This document shows, piece after piece, positions 26,830 through 35,527 of a stretch of 64,000 bases of DNA. Numbering within the stretch: position 1 is the first letter of the stretch; each line of letters opens with the position of its first letter. The stretch is taken from assembly GCF_002291445.1 (NCBI RefSeq), contig NZ_CP014137.1:558001-622000 (forward strand), read 5' to 3'. Origin of the DNA: Brenneria goodwinii (GTDB lineage Bacteria; Pseudomonadota; Gammaproteobacteria; Enterobacterales; Enterobacteriaceae). The notes below the pieces were generated by a model. That model was not told where the DNA came from, did no database searches, and saw only the letters and a list, made by a program, of their open reading frames with translations. The position numbers and the translations under genes were made by a program.

Positions 26830-26849
26830 TCACGTTACCGGTAACGTGA
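26830..26849. promoter_or_regulatory. GntR/IdnR-type operator (perfect palindrome)
   Basis: TCACGTTACCGGTAACGTGA is a perfect 20-base palindrome. Its core GTTACCGGTAAC is the GntR/IdnR consensus core. It lies in the divergent control region 164 bases before the dehydrogenase gene. The cognate LacI-family regulator is not in the window. Confidence 0.85.
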
Positions 26850-26867
26850 TTTCTTAACATGGTTTGC

Positions 26868-26883
26868 AGTGATGTCTGTCACA
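26868..26883. promoter_or_regulatory. CRP binding site (dehydrogenase side)
   Basis: AGTGATGTCTGTCACA matches 9 of 10 conserved CRP positions. It lies 18 bases beyond the GntR-type palindrome and about 130 bases before the plus-strand dehydrogenase gene, so activator and repressor likely act together. Confidence 0.75.
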
Positions 26884-27013
26884 AAATTCAACGCCAAAAA
26901 CAGGTTTTATAACCGTAACGAAAAAAGGCCATACCGGGAAAGCGGCATAGCGTGCCGCCGACCGCTGGGATTGGCGCTTTTATTGATTTAATCAAATATC
27001 AGGTGGTTATAGA

Positions 27014-27961
27014 ATGAAAGATGATACTCGCGCCGTTCTGGTCATCGCGCCGATTTTGGCGCATCTGATGCAAAATCTGACTGAGAATTTTGTGGTTCAT
27101 AAACTCTATGAACAGGAAGATCGGCAGGCCTTTCTCTCACAGCAGGGTAAAAACATCAAAGGCATCGTTACCCGAGGCGATATCGGCGTCGCAAACAGCG
27201 TATTGGAACATCTGCCGAATCTGGGGATTATTGCCATTTTCGGCGTGGGAACCGATGCCGTTGATTTGGATTATACCCGTCAGCGGGGCATTACCGTCAC
27301 CACCACGCCAGGCGTTCTGACTGACGACGTGGCGGATACCGCACTGGGGCTGATACTGGCGCTATCCCGCCGCTTATGCGGCGCCGATAAATTTGTCCGT
27401 GACGGTCAATGGCCGCATGCGGGATTCCCGCTGGGTACCAAAGTAACGGGGAAACGCGTCGGTATTTTTGGCATGGGAAACATTGGGCGAGCCATTGCGC
27501 GCCGTACGGCCGGTTTTGACATGAAAATCGCCTATACCGATTTGAGAGAAGACACATCGCTGCCGTATCAGTATGTGGCTGACTTATCCGAACTCGCCAG
27601 CCAGTGCGACATCCTGGTGATCTCCATTTCAGGGGGAAAGGGCAGCGAAGGGTTAATCAATGCCGATATTTTCTCGGCGATGCCGGAGAGCGCTTTCCTG
27701 ATTAACATCGCGCGCGGCAGCATGGTTAATCAGCCGGAATTAATTCAGGCGCTGCAACAGAAAAAAATAGCCGGCGCCGGTCTGGATGTTTTTGCTGATG
27801 AACCCAATGTTCCGGATGAATTAATAAAAATGGAAAATGTGGTTCTGCTGCCGCATATCGCCAGCGCGACGATAGAAACCCGTATTCAGATGAGTGAAAT
27901 TGTATTTGCCAATATTCAGGCTCATTTCAAAGGCGAGAAAGAACCAACAGCAATTAAATAA
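27014..27961 (+). CDS. 2-hydroxyacid dehydrogenase (2-ketogluconate/hydroxypyruvate reductase type)
   Basis: A 315-residue D-isomer-specific 2-hydroxyacid dehydrogenase. The NAD(P) loop is GMGNIGRAIARR (about 153-164). The catalytic residues are Arg in NIARGSMVNQ, Glu in FADEPNVP and His in LLPHIASAT. Relatives reduce 2-ketogluconate, hydroxypyruvate or glyoxylate. Given an adjacent gluconokinase, a 5-ketogluconate reductase and a sugar-acid transporter, reduction of 2-keto-D-gluconate (or 2,5-diketogluconate) is the likeliest job; this is inference. It is first in the plus-strand half of the cluster. Confidence 0.82.
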   Translation: MKDDTRAVLVIAPILAHLMQNLTENFVVHKLYEQEDRQAFLSQQGKNIKGIVTRGDIGVANSVLEHLPNLGIIAIFGVGTDAVDLDYTRQRGITVTTTPGVLTDDVADTALGLILALSRRLCGADKFVRDGQWPHAGFPLGTKVTGKRVGIFGMGNIGRAIARRTAGFDMKIAYTDLREDTSLPYQYVADLSELASQCDILVISISGGKGSEGLINADIFSAMPESAFLINIARGSMVNQPELIQALQQKKIAGAGLDVFADEPNVPDELIKMENVVLLPHIASATIETRIQMSEIVFANIQAHFKGEKEPTAIK

Positions 27962-28144
27962 TGATATTCAATACATTTAAAAATAGAGAAAACCAACATC
28001 TCTGCCATTTGCAAGATGAAGGGGCTATCTGATTTTAGCAAGTGAATACCGCTATTGTTTTTAATTAATTCAGCACGCGGAAACTCTTCTGTTTATTTAT
28101 TAACAGGGGCAGGTTCTCTCTTATTCTGAAAAGGCGTAATAAGT

Positions 28145-29461
28145 ATGGACAATAAGATCCCTCATGCTCGTTGGTTGCGTGTCATTGTTCCTATCATGAT
28201 CGCATGTATTATTTCTTTTATGGATCGCGTAAATATCAGTTTTGCGCTGCCGGGAGGAATGGAAACCGATTTAGACATGGGCAGCCAGATGGCAGGATTG
28301 GCCGGAGGTATTTTCTTTATCGGCTATTTGTTCCTGCAAATTCCGGGCGGCCGAATGGCGGTACACGGCAGCGGCAGAAAATTTATTGCCTGTTCTCTGC
28401 TGGCCTGGGCCGTTATCTCCATATTGACCGGTTTTGTGACCAACCACTATCAACTGCTGGCGCTGCGTTTTTTGCTCGGGGTGTCTGAAGGGGGCATGTT
28501 GCCCGTGGTTTTGACCATGGTCAGCAACTGGTTTCCTGAAAAAGAGATCGGCCGGGCCAATGCTTTTGTGATGATGTTCGCCCCACTGGGCGGGATGTTC
28601 ACCGCGCCGTTGTCCGGTTTTATCATTAATATGCTTGACTGGCGTTGGCTGTTTATTCTGGAAGGCGTGCTCTCGGCTATTATCATGGTGCTGTGGTGGT
28701 TTGTTATCAGCGATCGCCCGGAAGAGGCCAAATGGCTGTCTGCGAAAGAACGCGATTATCTGGTGACGGAACTGACCCGTGAACGCGAAGCGCGTATGAA
28801 CATCGCGCCGGTGACCAATGCGCCGTTAAAAGAAGTCTTTCTGAATAACGGGTTGGTGAAGCTGATTATCCTGAACTTCTTTTATCAGACCGGGGACTAC
28901 GGCTATACGCTCTGGCTGCCCACCATTTTGAAGAACCTGACCGGCGGTAGTATGGCTTCCGTCGGGATCCTGGCCATCCTGCCGTTCGTTGCAACCATCC
29001 TGGGAATCTACACCATTTCCGTGCTGGTGGATAAGACCGGTAAACGCCGTCTATTCATTATGCTGTCGCTATTCTGTTTCGCCGCCGGGTTGATTTGTTC
29101 GGTCATCTTCAGAAACCATCCGGTCGCCTCCTATATTTCGCTGGTGGTATGCGGTTTCTTCCTGAAAGCGGCCACCGGACCTTTCTGGTCGATTCCCGGA
29201 TGTATCGCGGTTCCGGAAGTCGCCGGCGGCGCGCGCGGGGTGATTAACGGATTGGGGAATCTCGGCGGCTTCTGCGGACCTTATCTGGTGGGCGTGGTGC
29301 TCTACTTCTTCGGGCAGGCGACGGCGGTTTGCGTACTGTCTGTCTCCCTGGTTATTGCCGGACTCATCACCTGCATGTTGCCGAAACACTGTGATATGGC
29401 CGTTGGCGGTCAGGGGAAAAAACGCGGGGTAAAGCCGCTCGGCAGCGTTGAGCGTACCTAA
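28145..29461 (+). CDS. MFS transporter, anion:cation symporter family (sugar acid)
   Basis: A 438-residue major facilitator protein with about 12 predicted helices and the start typical of the ACS group (RWLRVIVPIMIACIISFMDRVNIS), which imports hexuronates, glucarate, galactonate and similar acids with protons. It lies 183 bases after the dehydrogenase gene and on the same strand. In this setting it probably brings in the keto-sugar acid that the cluster reduces. The exact substrate cannot be read from the sequence. Confidence 0.82.
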   Translation: MDNKIPHARWLRVIVPIMIACIISFMDRVNISFALPGGMETDLDMGSQMAGLAGGIFFIGYLFLQIPGGRMAVHGSGRKFIACSLLAWAVISILTGFVTNHYQLLALRFLLGVSEGGMLPVVLTMVSNWFPEKEIGRANAFVMMFAPLGGMFTAPLSGFIINMLDWRWLFILEGVLSAIIMVLWWFVISDRPEEAKWLSAKERDYLVTELTREREARMNIAPVTNAPLKEVFLNNGLVKLIILNFFYQTGDYGYTLWLPTILKNLTGGSMASVGILAILPFVATILGIYTISVLVDKTGKRRLFIMLSLFCFAAGLICSVIFRNHPVASYISLVVCGFFLKAATGPFWSIPGCIAVPEVAGGARGVINGLGNLGGFCGPYLVGVVLYFFGQATAVCVLSVSLVIAGLITCMLPKHCDMAVGGQGKKRGVKPLGSVERT

Positions 29462-29582
29462 CGGGATCCGGCCGCGGCGTAGGACGACTCGCCGCCACGG
29501 CCGGGCGGTATGAAAAATCGCCGCTGCGGCGGCCCGAAGGGTAACGGACAGAACGCCCGTCATGATAAATAAGGGGGAGGTT

Positions 29583-30092
29583 ATGAATGTGCAGCAACAA
29601 TTCGAATTATGTCAGCAACAGCAAAAACTGATTGTTTTACCAGCCTTTAATCGAGAACTGGCCTGGTCATTGGGCGAGGCGATTAAAAATCAGGCGCAGC
29701 GCCAGTCTTTGTCATTGGCGATCGATATCACCGTGAATCATCAAACCTGGTTCAGCTATGCCATGCCGGGCTCGACGGCGGAAAACGTTGATTGGCTGCG
29801 CCGCAAACGTAACGTGGTCGACCTGCTGGAAATGAGCTCATATGCCGCCAATCTGATGTTACAGACTCGCCAGACAACATTGTCGGCGCGTTATGGCGTG
29901 AATGAGCGCGACTATGCCGCCTTCGGCGGCGGTTTTCCGTTACACGTCAAAAATGGCGGGATCATCGGCAGCGTGGCGGTTTCCGGCGCTCCCCACCGGG
30001 ATGACCACGATTTTCTGGTTGGCGTGCTGGCTCGTTTTGCCGGTCTGGATCCGCAAACCGTTCAGTCGCTGCTATCGTCCGGCGTCGTTTGA
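29583..30092 (+). CDS. UPF0303 / GlcG-HbpS-like family protein
   Basis: A 169-residue protein of the UPF0303 family, with a heme-binding/degrading-like fold. Conserved stretches are WSLGEAIKNQA, the middle RRKRNVVDLLEMSSY and GFPLHVKNGGIIGSVAVSG. The family has no proven reaction; it often travels with sugar-acid or dicarboxylate genes. The start at 29583 is set by GGGGGAGG just before it. It is last in the plus-strand half of the cluster. Confidence 0.8.
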   Translation: MNVQQQFELCQQQQKLIVLPAFNRELAWSLGEAIKNQAQRQSLSLAIDITVNHQTWFSYAMPGSTAENVDWLRRKRNVVDLLEMSSYAANLMLQTRQTTLSARYGVNERDYAAFGGGFPLHVKNGGIIGSVAVSGAPHRDDHDFLVGVLARFAGLDPQTVQSLLSSGVV

Positions 30093-30107
30093 GACGCCCG
30101 GTTACTT

Positions 30108-30130
30108 GCCCCATCCCTGGGGCTTGTCTT
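30108..30130. terminator. Hairpin between convergent UPF0303 gene and nupC
   Basis: GCCCCA (30108-30113), loop TCCC, TGGGGC (30118-30123), then TTGTCTT. It lies between two convergent stops; the U-tract on the plus strand is imperfect. Confidence 0.5.
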
Positions 30131-30150
30131 GTGTACGGGCATGAGGAGAG

Positions 30151-31347
30151 TTACAGCACCAGTCCGGCGATAGAAGCGGAAAGGATGCTCACCAGCGTTG
30201 AGCCGTATACCAGTTTCAGGCCAAAGCGGGAAACCACGTTGCCCTGATGTTCGTTCAACCCTTTGATTGCGCCGGCAATGATGCCGATAGATGAGAAGTT
30301 GGCAAAAGAAACCAGGAATACGGACAGGATGCCAACGCTGCGGGGGGAGAGCTCACCGGCGACTTTTTGCAGTTCCAGCATGGCCACGAATTCGTTGGAA
30401 ACCAGTTTGGTCGCCATGATGCTGCCAACCTGCAAGGCTTCATTGGCGGGGATGCCCATAACCCAGGCAAACGGATAGAACACATAGCCCAGAATGTCCT
30501 GGAAGCTGACGCCGAAAATAGCGCTACAGATCGCGTTGATGGCGGCAATCAGCGCGATGAAGCCAATCAGCATGGCGGCAACGATCACCGCGACTTTAAA
30601 GCCCGCCAGAATATATTCGCCCAGCATTTCGAAAAAACTCTGGTTTTCATGAATATTGCCCAGTTGCAATTCAGGCTCGCCGTCAACTCTGTATGGGTTG
30701 ATGAGCGACAGCACAATAAAGGTGCTGAACATATTCAGTATCAAGGCGGCGACGACAAACTTGGAATCCAGCATCGACATGTAGGCGCCGACGATCGACA
30801 TGGAAACTGTCGACATCGCCGTTGCCGCCATGGTGTACATGCGTTTTTCAGACATCTTGCCCAGAATATCCTTATAGGCGATAAAGTTTTCAGACTGTCC
30901 GAGGATCAATGAACTGACGGCGTTAAATGATTCCAGTTTACCCATACCGTTAATTTTGGAAAGGATGGTGCCAATCAAACGGATGATAATCGGTAATACC
31001 TTGATGTATTGCAGGATCCCGATCAGGGCGGAAATAAAGACGATGGGGCAGAGGACTTTGAAGAAGAACGAGATCAGGTTTTTATCACTGTTGACCATAT
31101 CGCCAAAGACAAAATCGGTTCCCTGACCGGCAAAACCAAGTAATTTATCAAACAGAGCGGCAAAGCCTTTTACCACCCCTAATCCGATATCCGAGTATAG
31201 GAAAAAATAGGCAAGGAGAATTTCAACAACCAGCAACTGGATGATGAACCGGATACGGATGCTTTTACGGTCGCGGCAAATGAGTAACGCCAAAACAGCA
31301 ACAACAACCAATGCTAATGCAAATTGTGCAATATGTGACAGGGACAT
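30151..31347 (-). CDS. nupC: Nucleoside:proton symporter NupC
   Basis: A 398-residue concentrative nucleoside transporter, close to E. coli NupC (400) over full length. It imports pyrimidine nucleosides and adenosine with protons across the inner membrane. Marks: GQSENFIAYKDILGKMS in the substrate region, SIVGAYMSMLD and the C-terminal SIGIIAGAIKGLN repeat. The start at 31347 (MSLSHIAQF) has GGAGC before it; the open frame continues 38 codons upstream without homology. It is divergent from dsdA. Confidence 0.94.
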   Translation of the reverse strand: MSLSHIAQFALALVVVAVLALLICRDRKSIRIRFIIQLLVVEILLAYFFLYSDIGLGVVKGFAALFDKLLGFAGQGTDFVFGDMVNSDKNLISFFFKVLCPIVFISALIGILQYIKVLPIIIRLIGTILSKINGMGKLESFNAVSSLILGQSENFIAYKDILGKMSEKRMYTMAATAMSTVSMSIVGAYMSMLDSKFVVAALILNMFSTFIVLSLINPYRVDGEPELQLGNIHENQSFFEMLGEYILAGFKVAVIVAAMLIGFIALIAAINAICSAIFGVSFQDILGYVFYPFAWVMGIPANEALQVGSIMATKLVSNEFVAMLELQKVAGELSPRSVGILSVFLVSFANFSSIGIIAGAIKGLNEHQGNVVSRFGLKLVYGSTLVSILSASIAGLVL

Positions 31348-31707
31348 GTTTGCTCCAAAATATGAGGCCGGCCAGGTTTTCCAGGTCATTCTATGTAACG
31401 GGTGCACTAAAAATGAGATGAAGAACACAAAAGCGCGATTATATCTTGGATTATTGTGCAAACTAAATGCCGCGTCTTGTTATCGCTACATTTTTATTCA
31501 TTCATTATTTTGATACCTGCGAATAATGGCGAGATTTCCATCAATACGCACATAAAATAGCAGTCGGGCTTGATAATGAGGGGCGACGCGTCATAACCGA
31601 GAGTTATGGATTATTGACGTGGCGCAGTCATTGCAAGCATAGATGCGCGGCGCCGTCCGTTTTCGCGCCGCTTGCCGGCCTACATTGTGAGATTAAAGAG
31701 AAAAGCG
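31348..31707. other. Divergent nupC-dsdA control region
   Basis: About 360 bases without a gene. A short inverted repeat CATAAC (31592-31597) and GTTATG (31603-31608) resembles the T-N11-A pattern of LysR-type sites and might serve dsdA; this is weak. No firm CRP or CytR site was seen. Confidence 0.4.
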
Positions 31708-33036
31708 ATGACTAAGACCGAAATTGAAAAACTTGTCAGGCAGTATCCTTTGGTTCAGCGCCTCATCGATCTGGACGACGTCACCTGGTTTAATCCCAAT
31801 GTCGCCTCGCTGGAACAAGGGCTGCCCTATGTCGGACTTACGGCAGAGGATGTCGATGATGCGCAGGCCAGGCTGCAACGCTTTGCGCCTTATCTGTGTC
31901 TGGCTTTCCCGGAAACCGCCGCCGCGCGGGGCATTATTGAATCTGACGTGGTGGCTATTCCTGCGATGCAGCAAGCGATGGAGCAACGCTATCGGCAACC
32001 GATTCCCGGTCAGATGTGGTTAAAAAAAGATAGCCATCTGCCGATTTCCGGTTCCATCAAGGCGCGCGGCGGCATCTATGAGGTGCTGGCCCACGCAGAG
32101 AAGCTGGCGCTGGAGGCCGGTATGCTCAGCCTGGATGATGATTACCGGATTCTCTATTCCGATCGTTTCCGCCGGTTTTTCAGTCAATACCGTATCGCCG
32201 TGGGGTCAACCGGCAATCTGGGCATGTCGATTGGCATCATGAGCGCCAAGCTGGGGTTCAGCGTCAGCGTACATATGTCTGCCGATGCGCGCGCCTGGAA
32301 AAAGCAAAAGCTGCGTGATAACGGAGTGAATGTGGTGGAGTACGCTGAGGATTATGGCGTGGCGGTGGCGCAGGGGCGTAAAGAGGCGGAGTCGGATCCT
32401 CGCTGCTTTTTTATTGATGATGAGAATTCGCGTACGCTGTTTCTGGGTTACGCCGTGGCCGGCAACCGTTTACGTCGGCAGTTCGAACAGCTTGATAAAC
32501 CGGTAGATAAACAGCATCCCCTGTTTGTCTATCTGCCTTGCGGCGTGGGGGGCGGGCCCGGCGGAGTGGCGTTTGGTCTGAAGCTGGCGTTTGGCGACCA
32601 TGTTCACTGTATTTTTGCCGAGCCAACGCATTCGCCCTGTATGTTGCTGGGCGTTCATACCGGGCTGCATGATGAGATTGCGGTGCAGGATCTTGGCATC
32701 GATAATCTGACGGCTGCCGATGGTCTGGCGGTGGGGCGGGCATCCGGTTTCGTCGGCAGAGCGATGGAACGGCTGCTGGACGGCTTTTATACCCTGAGCG
32801 ACCGGGAGATGTATGACTTGCTCGGGTTGCTCAATCATAGCGAAGACATTCAACTGGAACCCTCCGCTCTGGCGGGGATGGCGGGGCCGTTGCGGGTATG
32901 CGCCGGCGCAGAATATCTGCGCCTTAGGGGAATCGATAGCCAAGCCCTGCAACAGGCGACGCATCTGGTTTGGGCGACCGGCGGCGGGATGGTGCCCGCG
33001 GACGAGATGGCGAAATATTTGGCGATGGCAACGTGA
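31708..33036 (+). CDS. dsdA: D-serine ammonia-lyase (D-serine dehydratase)
   Basis: A 442-residue PLP enzyme, identical in length to E. coli DsdA. It converts D-serine to pyruvate and ammonia in the cytosol. The PLP Lys is K118 in SGSIKARGG (same number as in E. coli) and the phosphate-binding Gly loop is CGVGGGPGG. The start at 31708 gives the family length. In E. coli it follows dsdX and lies beside dsdC; neither is present here, so transport and control must come from elsewhere. It may be used for detoxifying or using host D-serine. Confidence 0.95.
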   Translation: MTKTEIEKLVRQYPLVQRLIDLDDVTWFNPNVASLEQGLPYVGLTAEDVDDAQARLQRFAPYLCLAFPETAAARGIIESDVVAIPAMQQAMEQRYRQPIPGQMWLKKDSHLPISGSIKARGGIYEVLAHAEKLALEAGMLSLDDDYRILYSDRFRRFFSQYRIAVGSTGNLGMSIGIMSAKLGFSVSVHMSADARAWKKQKLRDNGVNVVEYAEDYGVAVAQGRKEAESDPRCFFIDDENSRTLFLGYAVAGNRLRRQFEQLDKPVDKQHPLFVYLPCGVGGGPGGVAFGLKLAFGDHVHCIFAEPTHSPCMLLGVHTGLHDEIAVQDLGIDNLTAADGLAVGRASGFVGRAMERLLDGFYTLSDREMYDLLGLLNHSEDIQLEPSALAGMAGPLRVCAGAEYLRLRGIDSQALQQATHLVWATGGGMVPADEMAKYLAMAT

Positions 33037-33143
33037 TAATCAGCGCGTTAGATTTCGATAAATTGATGAGATATCCGCTCTTTCCTGCCGATAGTGAATG
33101 ATCGGCGTAATAGAAACGAGTGTAACCGATTTCACTAAAGGCA

Positions 33144-34154
33144 TCATTTCCTGTCGCGCGGCGGGCTGACGGAGTGACGGCGAACCAGCGTCGGACAGAA
33201 CATGTTGGTCGTTTCTTTCAGCGGTTTTCCCTGATGCAGGGCGATAGCCAGTTCAGCCGCCTGCGTCGCCATCGCGGCAATGGGATAATGCACCGTGGTC
33301 AGCCGGGGGCGAAGGTAACGGGCGATCAGCACATCGTCAAATCCCACGATGGACATATCCTGAGGGACGTTGATGCTGTTATCGCTCAGCACGGACAGCG
33401 CTCCCGCCGCCATGGAATCGTTGTAACACACCACCGCCGTCATGTTACCGCCATGGCTCAGCAATTCGGTCATGGCTGATTCGCCTCCCACCTCATCGGG
33501 GGCGGCGCGGGCGATCAGCCGCTCATCTACCTTCAGGTTGTGTTCGTTCAGCGCATCGATATAACCCTGTAAACGATCGAATGAGTCGGAAATCTGGTGG
33601 TTAGAACAAAGGAAACCAATCTTTCGGTGCCCTTCCTGAATCAGATAACGGGTAGACAACCAGGCGCCGTAGCGGTCGTCCAAGGCGACACAGCGGCTTT
33701 CATAGCCCGGCAGCGTGCGGTTGATCAGCACCATATCGGGGATGTGGCTCATCAATGTCGCCAACTCCTGATCGGCAACCATTTTGGCGTGAACCACCAG
33801 TCCGGCGCAGCGGTGACGGATCAGTTGCTCAATCGCTTTTCTCTCTTGCTCGGCATTGTGGTAGCCATTGCCGATAAGTAAAAAATTGCCGGTCGCCTGG
33901 GCGATTTGTTCCACCGATTTCACCATGGTGCCGAAGAAGGGATCGGAAACATCCGCCACCACCAGCCCCAGCGTTTCCGCACTCTGGTGAGCAAGCGCTC
34001 TGGCGTTGGCGTTAGGGTGATACTGCAGTTCAGCCATGGCCTTATGTACGGCCTTCCGTGAAGCATCGCTGGCTTTGGGCGAATCGTTGATGACGCGCGA
34101 AACCGTCGCGACGGATACGCCAGACAGGCGGGCGACGTCTTTTATTGTGGCCAT
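33144..34154 (-). CDS. galR: Galactose operon repressor GalR
   Basis: A 336-residue LacI-family repressor, nearer to GalR than to GalS throughout (MATIKDVARLSGVSVATVSRVIN at the helix-turn-helix, LLIGNGYHNAEQER, FCPTLVRRHSVS at the end). The N-terminal DNA-binding domain is followed by a hinge and a galactose-binding domain. It lies divergent from galTK with a fitting operator between, an arrangement unlike E. coli, where galR is far from the gal operon. Local autoregulation is likely. Confidence 0.92.
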   Translation of the reverse strand: MATIKDVARLSGVSVATVSRVINDSPKASDASRKAVHKAMAELQYHPNANARALAHQSAETLGLVVADVSDPFFGTMVKSVEQIAQATGNFLLIGNGYHNAEQERKAIEQLIRHRCAGLVVHAKMVADQELATLMSHIPDMVLINRTLPGYESRCVALDDRYGAWLSTRYLIQEGHRKIGFLCSNHQISDSFDRLQGYIDALNEHNLKVDERLIARAAPDEVGGESAMTELLSHGGNMTAVVCYNDSMAAGALSVLSDNSINVPQDMSIVGFDDVLIARYLRPRLTTVHYPIAAMATQAAELAIALHQGKPLKETTNMFCPTLVRRHSVSPPRDRK

Positions 34155-34236
34155 GTATGTTCCCTGAACAATTGGATGTTGAATATTCCGATGTTACCTA
34201 CACATCTTTCCCTCTGCGGCAGGCAGAAGACGCTTA

Positions 34237-34252
34237 TGTGATCGATGTCACG
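34237..34252. promoter_or_regulatory. CRP binding site of the gal region
   Basis: TGTGATCGATGTCACG matches 9 of 10 conserved CRP positions. It is 50 bases from the GalR operator, between galR and galT. Confidence 0.8.
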
Positions 34253-34301
34253 ACCAGAGTAACTCCCCACTTTCCAAACGTCATCCTGAGGTTTAAATTT
34301 A

Positions 34302-34317
34302 GGGTAAACGGTTACAC
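34302..34317. promoter_or_regulatory. GalR operator
   Basis: GGGTAAACGGTTACAC differs from the gal operator consensus GTGNAANCGNTTNCAC at one conserved position. It sits between galR and galTK, which makes it a very likely site for the adjacent repressor. Confidence 0.85.
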
Positions 34318-34477
34318 TAAATGATAAACAGTAAAACACTGTCTATCTAGGGTTGGTTATCTCGATGATTATGCCCGTTATTTTTCACACAAAAAACGGG
34401 TGTGAACAGACGCCGTTTACCGCCGGTGAATATTGCCGCGGTGAAAACGGGCTATCTTGTTTTGAGGAGTGGTCTTT

Positions 34478-35518
34478 ATGCTATTTGTACCCACAGAGCA
34501 CCCGCACCGTCGCTTCAACCCGCTGAAAGGGGAATGGATATTGGTTTCTCCTCATCGGGCTAAACGGCCATGGCAAGGGCAGCAAGATGAGCCCGATCGC
34601 CGGCCGCCGCCGCCGCATGACCCAAACTGCTATCTGTGCGCGGGCAATAAACGCATCACCGGTGACGTTAACCCGCAATATCAGGGCACTTTTGTTTTCA
34701 CCAATGATTTTTCCGCCTTGCTGGAGGATACCCCGGCGGTATCGCCTAATGACGATCCGCTGTTTCGCATACAGAGCGCCCGGGGCGTCAGCCGCGTGAT
34801 CTGTTTTTCGCCCGATCACAGTAAAAGCCTGCCCGAATTGCCGATGTCGGCGTTGAAAGGGGTGATCGACGCCTGGAGTGAGCAGACATCGGAGCTGGGG
34901 CAGCGTTATCCCTGGGTACAGGTATTTGAAAACAAAGGGGCGATGATGGGCTGTTCCAATCCGCATCCGCACGGACAGGTATGGGCCAACGATTTCTTAC
35001 CGAATGAAGCGCTGCGTGAAGATCGGGAACAGCGCGCTTATTTTGAGCGCTACGGGACTTCTCTGTTGCTTGACTATGTGCAGCGTGAGCAGGCGGACGG
35101 CAGCCGTTTGGTGGTGGAAACCGAATTTTGGCTGGCGGTGGTGCCCTATTGGGCCGCCTGGCCGTTTGAAACCCTGCTGCTGCCCAAGTTCGCCGTGCGG
35201 CAGTTACCGCAGCTAAGCGAACCGCAGCGCGACGATCTGGCCGTGGCGCTGAAAAAATTGACCAGCCGTTACGATAACCTGTTTCAGTGTTCTTTTCCTT
35301 ACTCCATGGGGTGGCACGGCGCGCCGTTTAATGGCGAAGACAATGCCCATTGGCAACTGCATGCCCACTTCTATCCGCCATTACTACGCTCCGCCAGCGT
35401 GCGTAAGTTTATGGTCGGTTACGAAATGCTGGCGGAAGCCCAGCGCGATCTGACGGCGGAACAGGCTGCCGAGCGTCTGCGTGCCGTTAGCGATATCCAT
35501 TTTCGTGAGCAAATTTGA
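34478..35518 (+). CDS. galT: Galactose-1-phosphate uridylyltransferase
   Basis: A 346-residue GalT (E. coli 348) of the Leloir pathway; it swaps UMP between UDP-glucose and galactose 1-phosphate through a uridylyl-His intermediate. The catalytic HPH is in CSNPHPHGQVWA. Zinc-site residues of the N-terminal half (CYLCAG) and the C-terminal HWQLHAHFYPPLLR are present. The ATG at 34478 is placed about 9 bases after GAGGAG; a GTG at 34469 would overlap that site. It is first gene before galK, and galE is absent here. Confidence 0.95.
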   Translation: MLFVPTEHPHRRFNPLKGEWILVSPHRAKRPWQGQQDEPDRRPPPPHDPNCYLCAGNKRITGDVNPQYQGTFVFTNDFSALLEDTPAVSPNDDPLFRIQSARGVSRVICFSPDHSKSLPELPMSALKGVIDAWSEQTSELGQRYPWVQVFENKGAMMGCSNPHPHGQVWANDFLPNEALREDREQRAYFERYGTSLLLDYVQREQADGSRLVVETEFWLAVVPYWAAWPFETLLLPKFAVRQLPQLSEPQRDDLAVALKKLTSRYDNLFQCSFPYSMGWHGAPFNGEDNAHWQLHAHFYPPLLRSASVRKFMVGYEMLAEAQRDLTAEQAAERLRAVSDIHFREQI

Positions 35519-35527
35519 GGGCATTTT

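Larger units (their letters stand above)
26334..27013. other. Divergent control region of the sugar-acid cluster
   Basis: This 680-base AT-rich stretch has no credible gene. It separates idnO (minus) from the hydroxyacid dehydrogenase gene (plus) and holds a GntR/IdnR-type palindrome and two CRP sites (listed separately). It also has a spaced pair of half sites, ATGTTACC (26703-26710) and GTAACAT (26727-26733), that could be a second, weaker repressor contact. A 64-codon open frame here (26666-26860, minus) has no homology or ribosome binding site that I recognise. Confidence 0.7.
34155..34477. promoter_or_regulatory. Divergent galR-galTK control region
   Basis: This 323-base gap holds a GalR operator and a CRP site (listed separately). 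It also contains an inverted repeat TTCACAC (34384-34390) and GTGTGAA (34400-34406), and a GalR half site (GTGAAAACG, 34441-34449) just before galT that could act as a second operator for looping. Confidence 0.55.

Noticed and set aside
26666..26860. A 64-codon frame in the sugar-acid control region
   Set aside because: It covers operator sites, has no ribosome binding site and no known relatives.
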